A stretch of DNA of 64,000 nucleotides from Salvelinus alpinus (GCF_045679555.1 NC_092115.1:33235596-33299595), one strand, 5' to 3'; positions 25,088-34,860 are shown, counted from the first letter of the stretch. Notes: generated by a model not told the origin, from the sequence alone. Numbers and translations: made by a program.

Positions 25088-25415
25088 TGTCACGCAAAAT
25101 GACGCTGGAGAGACGAAGCAGGTACGGGGAGTAACATTTAATAAATGACGGACATATAACGAGACAAGCACAGCGTCAGCAAACAAAAACTTAGACAAGA
25201 AACAATCAATGCAGCAGCAGGGAACAGAGCAAGGGAACAGACAAATATAGGGGAGGAAATTAACATGTAATAAGTGAGTCCAGGTGAGTCCATTAACGCT
25301 GATGCGAGTGACGAGAGAAGGCAGGTGTGGGTGATGGATGGCAGGAGCGTGTGATGCAGGGTAATCTGGCGCCCTCAAGCGCCAGGGGAAGGGAAGAGCG
25401 GGAGCAAACATGACA
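25088..25415 (-). mobile_element. Solo LTR, TSD ATGTG
   Basis: TGTCACGCAAAATGACGCTG to GCAAACATGACA, 328 bp, flanked by perfect ATGTG (25083-25087 and 25416-25420). On the minus strand it has a TATA-like CCTATATTTG and a TTATTAAA poly-A type signal, in LTR order. It interrupts the LINE RT palm. Confidence 0.85.
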
Positions 25416-25673
25416 ATGTGCTGCTTTGTTTGTGGACCTTTCAAAAGCTTTTGATAATGTTGATCATGCTATTTTATTTAATAAGTTGTCCTCGAGCTCT
25501 GACGCCTGTTGATGGTTTCATGATTATCTTAGTGACAGAACTCACGCCATCGTGATTGATGGGGTTAAATCTGATTTTGATGGGGTCCATTTCGGGACCT
25601 GTTCTGTTCACTATTTATATAAACACCATTGGTCAATCTGTAAAAAAAGATTAAACGTCATCTATATACAGAT

Positions 25674-26121
25674 TGTCACACCCTGGCCTTAGTTATCTTT
25701 GTTTTCTTTATTATTTTAGTTAGGTCAGGGTGTGACATGGGGGATGTATGTGTTTTGTATTGTCTAGGGTTTTTTGTATGTTTATGGGTGCTGTGATTTA
25801 GTTGGTTTAAGTGTCTAGTCTAGGTGTATGCATGTCTATGGTTGCCTGGATTGGTTCTCAATTAGAGACAGCTGTCTATCGTTGTCTCTGATTGGGAACC
25901 ATATTTAGGCAGCCATATTCATTAGGTAGTTTGTGGGTGATTGTCTATGTGTAAGTTGCTTGTGTCTGCACTTATTGTTTGTATAGCTTCACGGTCGTCG
26001 GTTTGTTGTTTTGTTTAGTGTGTAAAGTGTTCGTTTCGTCTTCGTCTTCAAATAAAGAAGATGTATTGCTATCACACTGAGCCTTGGTCCTCCTCTCTTC
26101 CACGTTACGACGATCGTGACA
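25674..26121 (+). mobile_element. Solo LTR, TSD CAGAT
   Basis: TGTCACACCCTGGCC to CGATCGTGACA, 448 bp, flanked by perfect CAGAT (25669-25673 and 26122-26126). It contains AAATAAAGAAG near its 3' side. It has inserted exactly in the codons of the LINE RT catalytic motif (T-D-D). Confidence 0.88.
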
Positions 26122-26772
26122 CAGATGATACTATTATGTATGCTATTCCCCAAAACTACAGTCAGATGTAATACGTAGCTATGCAGGAATCCCCTGCTGA
26201 TTTAAAACTTAAAACGGGCAAAACAAAATACATGTTGTTTTTAATCTTGCGTAAGAATGCTTCAGATAAACTACATGTTCACTCATTAGATGGTTTTCCA
26301 ATTGAACGTGTTCCCGCATATACAGTAAATACTTAGGCATTTGGATTGATATGGATTTGACGTTTAAAAAACATATACAGTATATTTTGGAAGGTATTCC
26401 GACCCCTTGACTTTTTCCACATTTTGTTACGTTACAGCCTCATTCTAAAATTGATTAAATTGTTTCCCCCTCTCATCAATCTACACACAATACCCCATAA
26501 TGACAAAGCAAAAACTGTTTTTTAGACTTTTTTCCCCCAAAAAAATAACAATAACGGAAATATCACATTTACATAAGTTTTCAGAACCTTTACTCTGTAC
26601 TTTGTTGAAGCACGTTTGGCAGCGATTACAGCCTTGAGTCTTCTTGGGAACGCTACAAGCTTGGCACACCTGTATTTGGGGAGTTTCTCCCATTCTTCTC
26701 TGCATATCCTCTCAAACTCTGTCAGGTTGGATGGGGAGCGTCACTGCATAGCTATTTTCAGGTCTCTCTAGA

Positions 26773-27187
26773 TGTCACGCGGGACTAGGTGGGTGCAGGA
26801 ATCAGGCGCAGAGAGAGTTCCACTGGGGGTATAGTGCTCTTAAATAAGGCACACACAAAATATAAGCCCAACAAATACAGGGCGCGGACATATAACGTGA
26901 CAACCCAAAAACCACAGGGTGTCAAGTGAAAGAAAGAAAATACACCTCAGCCTACAATGCACACACGTAACAAAATAAAGACAATCCCGCACAAAACAAG
27001 GGCGGGTCTACCTACTAAATATAGGGAAGCTCATTAACCGAAAACAACAGAAACACAGGTGAAACTAATAAGACAAAACAAACAGACAAACGAAAAAGGG
27101 ATCGGTGGCGGCTAGTAGGACGGTGACGACGACCGCCAAGCACCGCCCGAACAGGCAGGGGAGCCAACTTCGGCGGAAGTCATGACA
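26773..27187 (-). repeat. 3' LTR of the gypsy element (415 bp)
   Basis: Starts TGTCACGCGGGACTAGG and ends GAAGTCATGACA on the plus strand. On the element strand it has a TATA-like CTATATTTAG (27024-27015) and, about 31 nt downstream, GTGCGGGATT (26992-26983), which fits a transcription start and the start of the R region. It is the fuller LTR of the pair. Confidence 0.95.
27015..27024 (-). promoter_or_regulatory. TATA-like box of the gypsy LTR
   Basis: CTATATTTAG on the minus strand, about 31 nt before GTGCGGGATT at 26992. Only the 3' LTR has it; the 5' LTR has lost it. Confidence 0.55.
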
Positions 27188-29476
27188 GTACCCCCCTCCT
27201 GACGTGCGGCTCCCGCAGCGCGCCGCCACCGGCCTCGAGGACGACCCGGAGGGGCGAGGCGCCGGGCGATCCGGGTGGAGGCGATGGAAGTCTCTCAGTA
27301 GAGAAGGATCCAAAATGTCCCCCACCGGAACCCAGCATCTCTCCTCCGGACCGTACCCCTCCCAGTCCACGAGGTACTGTAGGCCCCTCACCCGGCGTCT
27401 CGAGTCCAGAATGCCACGTACTGTGTACGCCGGGGACCCCTCGATATCCAGAGGGGGCGGAGGGACCTCAGGCATCTCACCTTCTTGCAGGGGACCAGCC
27501 ACCACCGGCCTGAGGAGAGACACATGAAATGAGGGGTTAATACGGTAATACCTAGGAAGTTGTAACCTGTAACACACCTCGTTTATTCTCCTCAGGACTT
27601 TAAACGGCCCCACACACTGCGGCCCCAGCTTCCGACAGGGCAGGCGGAGGGGCAGGTTTCGGGTCGAGAGCCAGACCCTGTCCCCCGGTGTGAACACAGG
27701 GGCCTCACTGCGGTGCTGGTCAGCGCTCCTCTTCTGCCGTTGTCCCGCTAACCTTAGCGATTCCTGGACGGCTTTCCAGGTGTCCTTGGAGCGCTGTACC
27801 CATGCCTCTACCGCAGGAGCCTCGGTCTGGCTCTGATGCCATGGGGCCAGGACCGGCTGGTAACCTAACACACACTCAAAAGGAGACATGTTTGTTGAGG
27901 AGTGGCGGAGGGAGTTCTGAGCGAGCTCAGCCCAAGGAACATACCTCGCCCACTCACCAGACCGGTCCCGGCAATATGACCGCAGAAACCTGCCCACATC
28001 CTGGTTTACGCGCTCCACCTGCCCATTACTCTCCGGGTAAAAACCTGAGGTCAAGCTGACCGAGACCCCCAGTCTCTCCATAAACGCCCTCCAAACTCTG
28101 GATGTGAATTGGGGGCCCCGATCAGAAACGATGTCCTCAGGCACCCCATAGTGCCGGAAGACATGGGTAAACAAGGCCTCCACAGTCTGCAGGGCCGTAG
28201 GGAGACCGGGCAACGGGATGAGACGGCAGGACTTAGAAAACCGATCCACAACGACCAGGATCGTAGTACTTCCCTGGGACGGGGGAAGATCGGTAAGAAA
28301 GTCCACCGATAAGTGTGTCCACGGCCGTTGTGGAACGGGGAGGGGCTGTAATTTCCCTCTAGGCAAGTGCCGAGGAGCCTTGCTCTGAGCGCACACGGAG
28401 GAGGAGGAGACATAAAATCTAACGTCCTTAGCCAACGTGGGCCACCAGTATCTCCCTCTAAGACTCCGCACTGTCCTCTCGATGCCAGGATGACCCGAGG
28501 AGGGGAGAGTATGAGCCCAACGGATTAGCTTATCCCGGACCCTCCCCGGCACGTACTGAGCCCCCGCTGGACAGTTAGGGGGGGCCGGCTCTAACCGTGA
28601 GGCTCTCTCTATCTCCGCGTCCACCTCCCATACCACCGGTGCCACGAGACATGAAGGTGGAATGATGGGAGTTGGCTCAACGGACCGCTCCTCGGTATCA
28701 TAGAGGCGGGACAGCGCGTCGGCTTTGGTGTTTTGGGAGCCTGGCCGGTATGAGATGGTGAACTGAAACCGGGTGAAAAACATGGCCCATCTAGCCTGAC
28801 GCGGATTTAGTCTCCTCGCTGCCCAGATGTACTCGAGATTACGATAGTCACTCCAGATGAGAAAAGGGTGTTTCGCCCCCTCAAGCCAATGTCTCCACAC
28901 CTTCAGAGCCTTGACTACAGCTAACAACTCCCGGTCCCCCACGTCATAGTGTCGCTCCGCCGGACCGAGCTTCCTCGAAAAGAAGGCACAAGGGCGGAGC
29001 TTGGGTGGTACGCCCGAGCGCTGGGACAGCACGGCCCCAACCCCCGCCTCGGACGCGTCCACCTCCACTATGAACGCTAAAGAGGGGTCCGGGTGCGCCA
29101 ACACGGGCGCATTGGTGAACAGCTCCTTCAGACGACTGAAAGCTCTGTCCGCCTCTGCTGACCAACGCAAGCGCACCGGTCCTCTCTTCAGCAGTGAGGT
29201 AATGGGAGCAGCCACCTGACCAAAACCCCGGATAAACCTCCGGTAATAATTGGCAAACCCTAAAAACCGCTGCACCTCTTTCACCGTGGTTGGGGTCGGC
29301 CAATTACGCACGGCTGTAACGCGGTCATCCTCCATCACCACCCCGGAGGTGGAAATACGATAACCCAGGAAGGAAACGGCCTGTTTGAAGAACTCACATT
29401 TCTCCGCCTTGCAATACAGGTCATGCTCCAGAGAAGGTACCCATGCTCCCAAGTACCTTACGCACCAGAGACACAT
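27065..29476 (-). pseudogene. Gypsy pol, second part: RT end, RNase H, integrase, chromodomain
   Basis: Open for 803 codons. In order: RT thumb ([11 protein letters not shown], residues 72-82); RNase H with Asp140, Glu183, Asp210 and Asp253; integrase zinc region with His322, His329 and Cys362, but Ser359 where the first Cys should be; integrase core with Asp392, Asp452 and Glu488 (D,D-35-E); the GPF module (623-625); and a chromodomain (about 684-735). The chromodomain of such elements is known to steer integration to marked chromatin. The frame runs on into the 3' LTR because no stop precedes it. RT upstream is in another frame, so no full polyprotein can form. Confidence 0.92.
27188..27199 (-). 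promoter_or_regulatory. Polypurine tract
   Basis: On the minus strand AGGAGGGGGGTAC lies immediately before the 3' LTR. It is the expected plus-strand priming site. The sister copy has a longer G tract at 6201-6214. Confidence 0.75.
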
Positions 29477-30377
29477 GTGCCGGGCGTGTGGCAGAGTAGA
29501 TCAAGATGTCATCGATGTACACTACCACTCCCTGCCCGAGCAGGTCTCTGAGAATCTCATCTACGAAGGATTGAAAGACGGCTGGAGCATTTTTCAACCC
29601 ATATGGCATGACGCGGTACTCATAATGACCAGATGTAGTACTAAATGCGGTTTTCCACTCATCTCCTCCCCGGATACGCACCAGATTATACGCACTCCTC
29701 AGGTCCAGTTTTGTGAAGAAGCGCGCCCCTTGAAATGATTCCACCGCCGTAGCGATGAGAGGTAGTGGGTAACTAAACCCCACTGTGATGGAATTTAGAC
29801 CTCGATAATCAATGCACGGGCATAAACCGCCATCTTTCTTCTTCACAAAAAAGAAGCTCGAGGAGACAGGTGATGCGGAGGGCCGAATGTACCCCTGTCC
29901 CAGCGATTCAGTAACATATGTCTCCATAGCTACTGTCTCCTCCTGGGACAAAGGATACACGTGACTCCTAGGAAGTGCAGCGTTCTCCAGGAGGTTTATC
30001 GCGCAGTCCCCTCGACGATGGGGTGGTAATTGGGTCGCCTTCTTTTTACTGAAGGCGATAGCCAAATCGGCATATTCAGATGGAATGCGCACGGTGGAAA
30101 CCTGGTCTGGACTCTCCACCGTAGTCGCACCAACGGCAACTCCTATACACCTGCCTGAACACTCCTCTGACCACCCCTTAAGAGCCCCCTGTCGCCAGGA
30201 AATCACTGGGTTGTGCTGAGCTAGCCAGGGAATTCCCAACACCACTGGAAACGCAGGTGAGTCGATGAGGAACAGACTAATCTGCTCCTTATGACTCCCC
30301 TGCGTTACCATGTCCAGTGGTACCGTGGCCTCCCTGACCATTCCTGACCCTAATGGTTGGCTATCTAAGGAGTGCAT
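29421..30377 (-). pseudogene. Gypsy pol, first part: protease end and RT
   Basis: Open for 318 codons. Residues 33-57 are the end of protease (FLIDSPAFPVVLGIPWLAQH). RT blocks follow: FFFVKKKDGGLCPCIDYRGL (residues 175-194), FTKLDLRSAYNLVRI with Asp225, YRVMPYGLKNAPAVFQ, and the catalytic YIDD (287-290). A frameshift near 29435, within a short extra stretch not in the related copy, moves the frame to the downstream piece. The upstream side ends at a LINE insertion. The catalytic residues visible are intact. Confidence 0.92.
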
Positions 30378-30822
30378 CCGCTACAAGACCATGGCGCTTG
30401 CCTACGGAGCTGTGAGGGGAACGGCACCTCCGTACCTTCAGGCTCTGATCAGGCCCTACACCCAAACAAGGGCACTGCGTTCATCCACCTCTGGCCTGCT
30501 CGCCTCCCTACCTCTGAGGAAGTACAGCTCCCGCTCAGCCCAGTCAAAACTGTTCGCTGCTCTGGCACCCCAATGGTGGAACAAACTCCCCCACGACGCC
30601 AGGTCAGCGGAATCAATCACCACCTTCCGGAGACACCTGAAACCCCACCTCTTTAAGGAATACCTAGGATAGGATAAAGTAATCCTTCTAACCCCCCCCC
30701 CCCCCCTTAGAGTTAGATGCACTATTGTAAAGTGGTTGTTCCACTGGACATCATAAGGTGAATGCACCAACTTGTAAGTCGCTCTGGATAAGAGCGTCTG
30801 CTAAATGACTTAAATGTAAATG
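30378..30822 (+). mobile_element. 5'-truncated L2-type LINE inserted in gypsy pol
   Basis: A plus-strand frame gives the extreme C-terminus of a LINE RT protein (LRSSTSGLLASLPLRKYSSR, FAALAPQWWNKLPHDARSAE, TFRRHLKPHLFKEYLG, then stop). It is followed by a poly-C run and the 3' tail TAAGTCGCTCTGGATAAGAG ... TAAATGTAAATG known from L2-related fish retroposons. Insertion is antisense to the gypsy element and separates protease from its C-terminal end. It is the innermost layer of the nest. Confidence 0.85.
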
Positions 30823-30823
30823 A

Positions 30824-31917
30824 AAGGTAGGTCTAACGACACAAGGGGAATCCCTAGCCTTAACGAGAGCCCCCGATCTATGAAATTCCCAGCTGCGCCT
30901 GAATCGACTAGCGCCTTATGCTGTAGAGAGGGAGAAAACCCGGGGAAAGAGGTTAACACATACATATGACCGACAGGAAGCTCTGGGTAAGTCTGGTGCT
31001 GACTCACCTGGGGTGATCGAGTAGTGCTCCGCCTGGCCTCCCGACTCCCAGACGAGTTCCTCCAGCACCGGTCGGCCGTGTGCCCTCGCCGACCACAACT
31101 GGTGCAGGAGGACACTCCTCCTCCGGTCCCCCTCGAAGCTGCCCCCCCCTAACTCCATAGGGATAGGAGCAGGAGGGCTGGAAGGTGGAAACGACAGGAC
31201 CTCTTCCGAACGTCCGCGGGCAGCCAGCAGGTTGTCGAGACGGACGGCCATGTCAATGAGTTCATCCAGCGTGAGGGTGGTGTCCCGACACGCTAGCTCC
31301 CTGCGGACGTCCTCCCTAAGGCTGCATCGGAAATGGTCTATTAAGGCCCTGTCGTTCCACCCTGCTCCTGCGGCCAAGGTCCTGAACTCCATGGCAAAGT
31401 CCTGTGCGCTCCTCGTCACCTGACGCAGATGGAACAGCCGTTCACCCGCCGCACGACCCTCTGGTGGGTGGTCAAACACAGCTCGGAATCGGCGGGTGAA
31501 CTCGGGGTAATGATCCCTCGCCAAGTCTGGACCATTCCACACTGAGTTGGCCCACTCGAGAGCTCGTCCAGTCAGACAGGAGACGAGGGCGCTCACGCTC
31601 TCCTCTCCGGAGGGAGTAGGACGAACGGTCGCCAGGTAAAGTTCCAGTTGTAGAAGGAAACCCTGACACCCAGCCGCCGTTCCATCATACTCCCGTGGGA
31701 GTGCCAGCCGAAGAGCCCCGGAGCCGGATGCGGTAGCAGGAACAGGAGGTGCTGGAGTAGGGGGTGCTGGAGATGAGGTGGGAAGGCCACACCTCTCCCA
31801 TCGATCCATCCTCTCCATCATTTGATCCATAGCTGAACCAATCCTGTGGAGAACACTGGTATGATGGAGGACCCTTTCCTCCATCGATGGGAGAGGAGAT
31901 GCGGCTGCTGATTCCAT
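30824..31917 (-). pseudogene. Gypsy gag and protease start, frameshifted
   Basis: The start codon at 31917 follows the 5' LTR by 17 nt. Residues 1-258 are gag: an N-terminal region with MEERVLHHTSVLHRIGSAMD, a proline-rich linker, and the retrotransposon gag domain (residues about 85-230, with WANSVWNG and FTRRFRAVFDHP). A run of eight C on the plus strand (31142-31149) carries a frame change. In the other frame follow a CCHC zinc knuckle CTSCGRRGHTADRC (near 31065-31106) and the protease active site HKALVDSGAAGNFID. The function in an intact element is particle assembly, RNA binding and polyprotein cleavage. Confidence 0.92.
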
Positions 31918-31922
31918 AACTG

Positions 31923-31932
31923 GTGCGGGATT
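31923..31932 (-). promoter_or_regulatory. Primer-binding site, self-complementary to the LTR transcript start
   Basis: On the element strand AATCCCGCAC follows one base after the 5' LTR. It pairs perfectly over 10 nt with GTGCGGGATT at the predicted transcript start in the LTR (26992-26983). A tRNA-type site would start TGG on this strand, and none is present here. Fission-yeast Tf1, a relative of sushi elements, is known to self-prime in this way. Confidence 0.6.
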
Positions 31933-31933
31933 C

Positions 31934-32264
31934 TGTCACGTGGGACTAGGTGGGTGCAGGAATCAGGCGCAGAGAGAGTTCCACTGGGGGTATAGTGCTC
32001 TTAAATAAGGCACACACAAAATATAAGCCCAGCAAATACAGGGCGCGGACATATAATGTGACAACCCAAAAACCACAGGGTGTCAAGTGAAAGAAAGAAA
32101 ATACACCTCAGCCTACAATGCACACACGTAACAAAATAAAGACAATCCCAATCCCCAAACAGACAAACGAAAAAGGGATCGGTGGCGGCTAGTAGGACGG
32201 TGACGACGACCGCCGAGCACCGCCCGAACAGGCAGGGGAGCCAACTTCGGCGGAAGTCGTGACA
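31934..32264 (-). repeat. 5' LTR of the gypsy element (331 bp, internally deleted)
   Basis: Starts TGTCACGTGGGACTAGG and ends GAAGTCGTGACA. It is nearly identical to the 3' LTR but lacks about 84 bp between AAAGACAATCCC and AAACAGACAAACG, the part holding the TATA-like box and the predicted start. Confidence 0.95.
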
Positions 32265-32781
32265 CTAGAGATGTTCGATAGGGTTGAAGTCCGGGCTGTG
32301 GCTGGGCCACTCAAGAACATTCAGAGACTTGCTCGCTAACAGGGATGTAAACAAATTTCTGCACAAAATTTGAGCTAAATAAGCTTTTTGTGCATATGGA
32401 AAAATACTTTTTTGTTGTTGTTGTGTATAATGTGTATATTTGTGTTGTATGGTGCAGGGCACATTTGAAAAATAGACTTAGGTCTCAATATGTATTCCCT
32501 GGTAAATAAAAAGGTCAAATAGTTGTTTCTTCCATGTAGTCATGGCTCTATTTAATGCTATGACTTTTCCAGCCTCTGTTCTGGACCTGGGGGCTGTGAA
32601 GAGACCTCTGGCTGCATGTCTTGTGTGGTACCGATGAGTGTCAGAACTGTGTGCCAACATCTTGAACAGATAGTTCGGTACCATTAACCCAACAATACCT
32701 CAACTTTGAGCCAGGAGAGATTGACATGCATACCACTGACATTCACCCTCCGTGTACTTCTAAGTGCAATACGTGCTGCTC

Positions 32782-32823
32782 TGTTCTGGATCAACTGTTC
32801 TGGATCAACTGTTCTGGATCAAC
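32782..32823. repeat. 14-bp tandem repeat, three copies
   Basis: TGTTCTGGATCAAC occurs three times without gaps inside the LINE C-terminal region; the two extra copies add 28 bp and shift the LINE frame. Confidence 0.95.
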
Positions 32824-33046
32824 TGCAATTTTCCTATGTCCTTCTTTGCCGCACATGACCACACAACTGAGCAGTAGTCCAGGTAAGACAAAACTCGGGC
32901 CTATAGGACCTGCCTGGTTGATTTAGATGTCAAGAAAGCAGAGCAATGCATTTTCCCTCTTCCCATTTTAGCAACCATGGCAGCTTGCTATCTAGGGTTA
33001 CGTCAAGCAGTTTTGTCTCCGCAACTTGCTCAATCGACATATTGTT

Positions 33047-33690
33047 TCAGACTGGTCTCATAGACTAGACATAACATAATAAGCGTAAATCTGGGACACT
33101 CAAATTAGTATGATATAGTATGTTACGTTATCAACTTTCCTACTACTTACTACTTTTTAGCTACTTTGCAACTACTTAGCATGTTAGCTAAACCTTCCCC
33201 TAACCCTGACCTTAATCCTTTAACCTAACTCCTAACTTTAATCCTAACCTTAACCCTTTTATCTAACCCTTGAATGAACCCTAACCTTAACCCTTTTAGC
33301 TAACCCTTCCCCTAACCCTTTTAGCTAACCCTTCCCCTAACCCTTTTAGCTAACCCTTCCCCTAAACCTAAACCTAACCTTAACCCTTTAACCTAACTCC
33401 TAACTTTAACCCTAACCTTAACCCCTAGAGCTAGCTAACATTAGCGTTAGCCACCTAGCTAACATATCATACGTTTAGCAAATTCATAAAATATTTAACG
33501 TTTTACAAATTCGTAACATAATGTACGATTTGCAATTCGTAACATATTGTCCGAATTGCAACTCGTAGCATATCATATGAAATGGATTATGAACATCCAC
33601 AAATTAATACATACCATACAAAATGTAAAATATCATACTAAATGGATATCTCGGAGTTACGTACAGAATAATGTGAAATTCTCTATTGTA
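33047..33690. repeat. Unclassified repeat with CTAACCC-rich core
   Basis: Inserted in the LINE between codons for the NN.SIEQV and NHSLNPK blocks. It starts near AGACTGGTCTCATAGACTAG. The centre (33180-33430) is rich in CCTAACCC motifs, with about three copies of a 24-25-bp unit containing TTTTAGCTAACCCTTCCCCT. The outer parts repeat CGTAACATAT-like motifs (33480-33640). I recognise it as a dispersed salmonid repeat; its class is unknown. It is not a true telomere array, because the units are irregular. Confidence 0.6.
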
Positions 33691-34860
33691 TTATTTAGTA
33701 ATAGATCTAGATGAGGTTTAGGGTTGAGTGGTGAGTGATTTGTCCCCAAAAATTATTATTTTAGTGTTTGAGATATTTAACACCAGCCTATTGCTAGCTA
33801 CCCATTCTAAAACTGACTGGAGCTCTATGTTAAGGGTGTCAGTTATTTATTTTACTATCGTAGCTGACATGTATAAGGTTGAGTTGTCAGCGTACATAGA
33901 CACACAGGCTTTATTCAAGGTCAGGGGAAGGTCATTATAAAAACTGAAAACAATAATGGCCCAAGCTGGCTGCCCTGCAGTACACCACACTCAAAATAAT
34001 TTGCATTAGAGAGGTTTCCATGAAAGAAAACCCATTGTGTTCTATTAGATAGGTAACCCTCAATCCATGATAAGGCAGAGGATGTAAATCTATAACACCT
34101 ATGCACTGAAATCTAACAAAAAAGCTGCACTGAAATCTAACACGATTATTTATATATTTTTGCTAAGCACCGGTAACAGGCTGATTGGTCGGCTGTTTGA
34201 ACCATTAAAGGGTGCTATTCTTGGGCAACGGTATGACCTTTGCCTCCCTCCAGGCCTGAAGGCACACAGCGTCTTCTAGGCTTAAATTGAAGATGTGGCA
34301 AACAGGAGTCGCAATGTATTCCGCTACCAAGCAATTTACCATCCACGTTGTTGGTACAAGGTGGATTGTCCTTATTTAAAGATAGAAAAAAAAATCCCCG
34401 CTTCCACACCAACTTTGCGGAACTCAAAGCTACAGTGCTTATCTTTCATTATTTGGTCCGTTATGCATGAATATGAAGGCTCAACTTTTGTTGTTTGCTA
34501 ATCTTGTCAACAAAAAAAGTATTAATGTAGTTGGCAATTTAGAAGGGTTTTGTTACGAACAAGCCATATTTTTTTGGCCTAGAATTTCATTTAAAGTACT
34601 TCAGAGCTTTTTACTATCATTCTTTATATAATTTATCTTTATTCCATGGTATAGTTTCTTCTTATTTTTGTTAAGTTTAGTGACGTGATTTCTCAGTTTA
34701 CTGTATGTTTGCCAATCTGCTGTGTTGTCAGACTTATTTGCTCTTCCCTTTGCCTCATCCCTCTCAGCCATACAGTTTTTCAATTCATCATCTATCCATG
34801 GGGATTTTTCAGCTATAGCAGTCAGTTTCTTGATTTATTGTCATGTGTTCTTTCTACAGA

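Larger units (their letters stand above)
23440..26377 (+). pseudogene. LINE endonuclease/reverse transcriptase remnant
   Basis: Readable pieces are the endonuclease (LVLTETWF; HHHISDHCPVV in broken frame; RAWYTPELS-like linker), RT fingers (KKSTGADQLDPGLLKCAAP; IPKVWKSAIILPLHKGGDSS) and palm (FVDLSKAFDNVDHAILFNKL; then LYTDDTIMYAI where the family usually has YADDT). The palm is cut by LTRs after codons for the AT..MKCVS stretch (25087) and inside the TDD motif (25673). Many stops are present, for example near 24415 and 24975. Inactive. Confidence 0.75.
26773..32264 (-). mobile_element. Ty3/gypsy chromodomain retrotransposon with two LTRs, TSD CTAGA
   Basis: Two LTRs (26773-27187 and 31934-32264) bound an internal region with gag, zinc knuckle, protease, RT, RNase H, integrase and chromodomain, all on the minus strand. 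Perfect CTAGA duplications (26768-26772 and 32265-32269) mark a single insertion event. There is no envelope frame between the integrase and the 3' LTR, so it is a retrotransposon of the chromovirus (sushi/Tf1) type. Defects: a frameshift in a C8 run in gag, a LINE insertion after protease, a frameshift in RT, and an 84-bp deletion in the 5' LTR. Coding between these breaks is well kept, so the copy is fairly young. Confidence 0.95.
26378..32402 (-). mobile_element. Tc1-like element, chimeric, split by gypsy
   Basis: The left part (26378-26767) is the same Tc1 family as at 20756 (degenerate end CAGTATATTTTGGAAGGTAT, then the transposase C-terminal end on the minus strand). It continues at 32265-32330, where PDLNPIEHL-type sequence (minus strand) is seen. 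At about 32330 the sequence switches to a different Tc1 family: 32331-32402 is the reverse complement of the left end of the element at 16269. The gypsy element sits at its CTAGA. Confidence 0.75.
22540..32515 (+). mobile_element. LINE with endonuclease and RT, split by four insertions
   Basis: Plus-strand pieces run in order: a segment near 22775-22830 with RDDGIHPNHLGAWTLSS (the ending of an esterase-like domain found in some LINE proteins), endonuclease pieces near 23480-24000 (ILVLTETWFSGG, ITISDHCPVVS), the linker, and RT from about 24700. The 3' end (GGTGCAGGGCACATTTGAAA to AATAAAAAGGTC) appears only at 32408-32515. Between lie solo LTRs at 25088 and 25674 and a Tc1/gypsy stack at 26378-32400. 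Clade not assigned; L2/Rex1-like is my best guess. Confidence 0.7.
32520..34860 (-). mobile_element. LINE, minus strand, degraded, with nested repeat
   Basis: Minus-strand pieces in order: linker (KNCMAERDEAKGRANKSD, near 34610-34780), RT fingers (DGKLLG...GIHCDSCL, near 34215-34340), RT palm (LSWIEGYLSNRTQWVFFHGN, VLQGSQLGPLLFSVFI, near 33925-34080), the active site as MYADNSTLYMS (near 33870-33900), and a C-terminal part (LFKMLAHSSDTHRYHTRHAA, near 32590-32680). YADD is changed to YADN. The last part of the protein is missing at 32520, and the repeat at 33047-33690 interrupts it. Confidence 0.75.

Noticed and set aside
26773..32264. Endogenous retrovirus
   Set aside because: Integrase and chromodomain are followed directly by the polypurine tract and 3' LTR; there is no envelope frame. 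The chromodomain places it with chromovirus retrotransposons.
33290..33430. Interstitial telomere array
   Set aside because: The motifs are irregular and mixed with TTTTAGCTAACCC-type units; the block belongs to a dispersed repeat.
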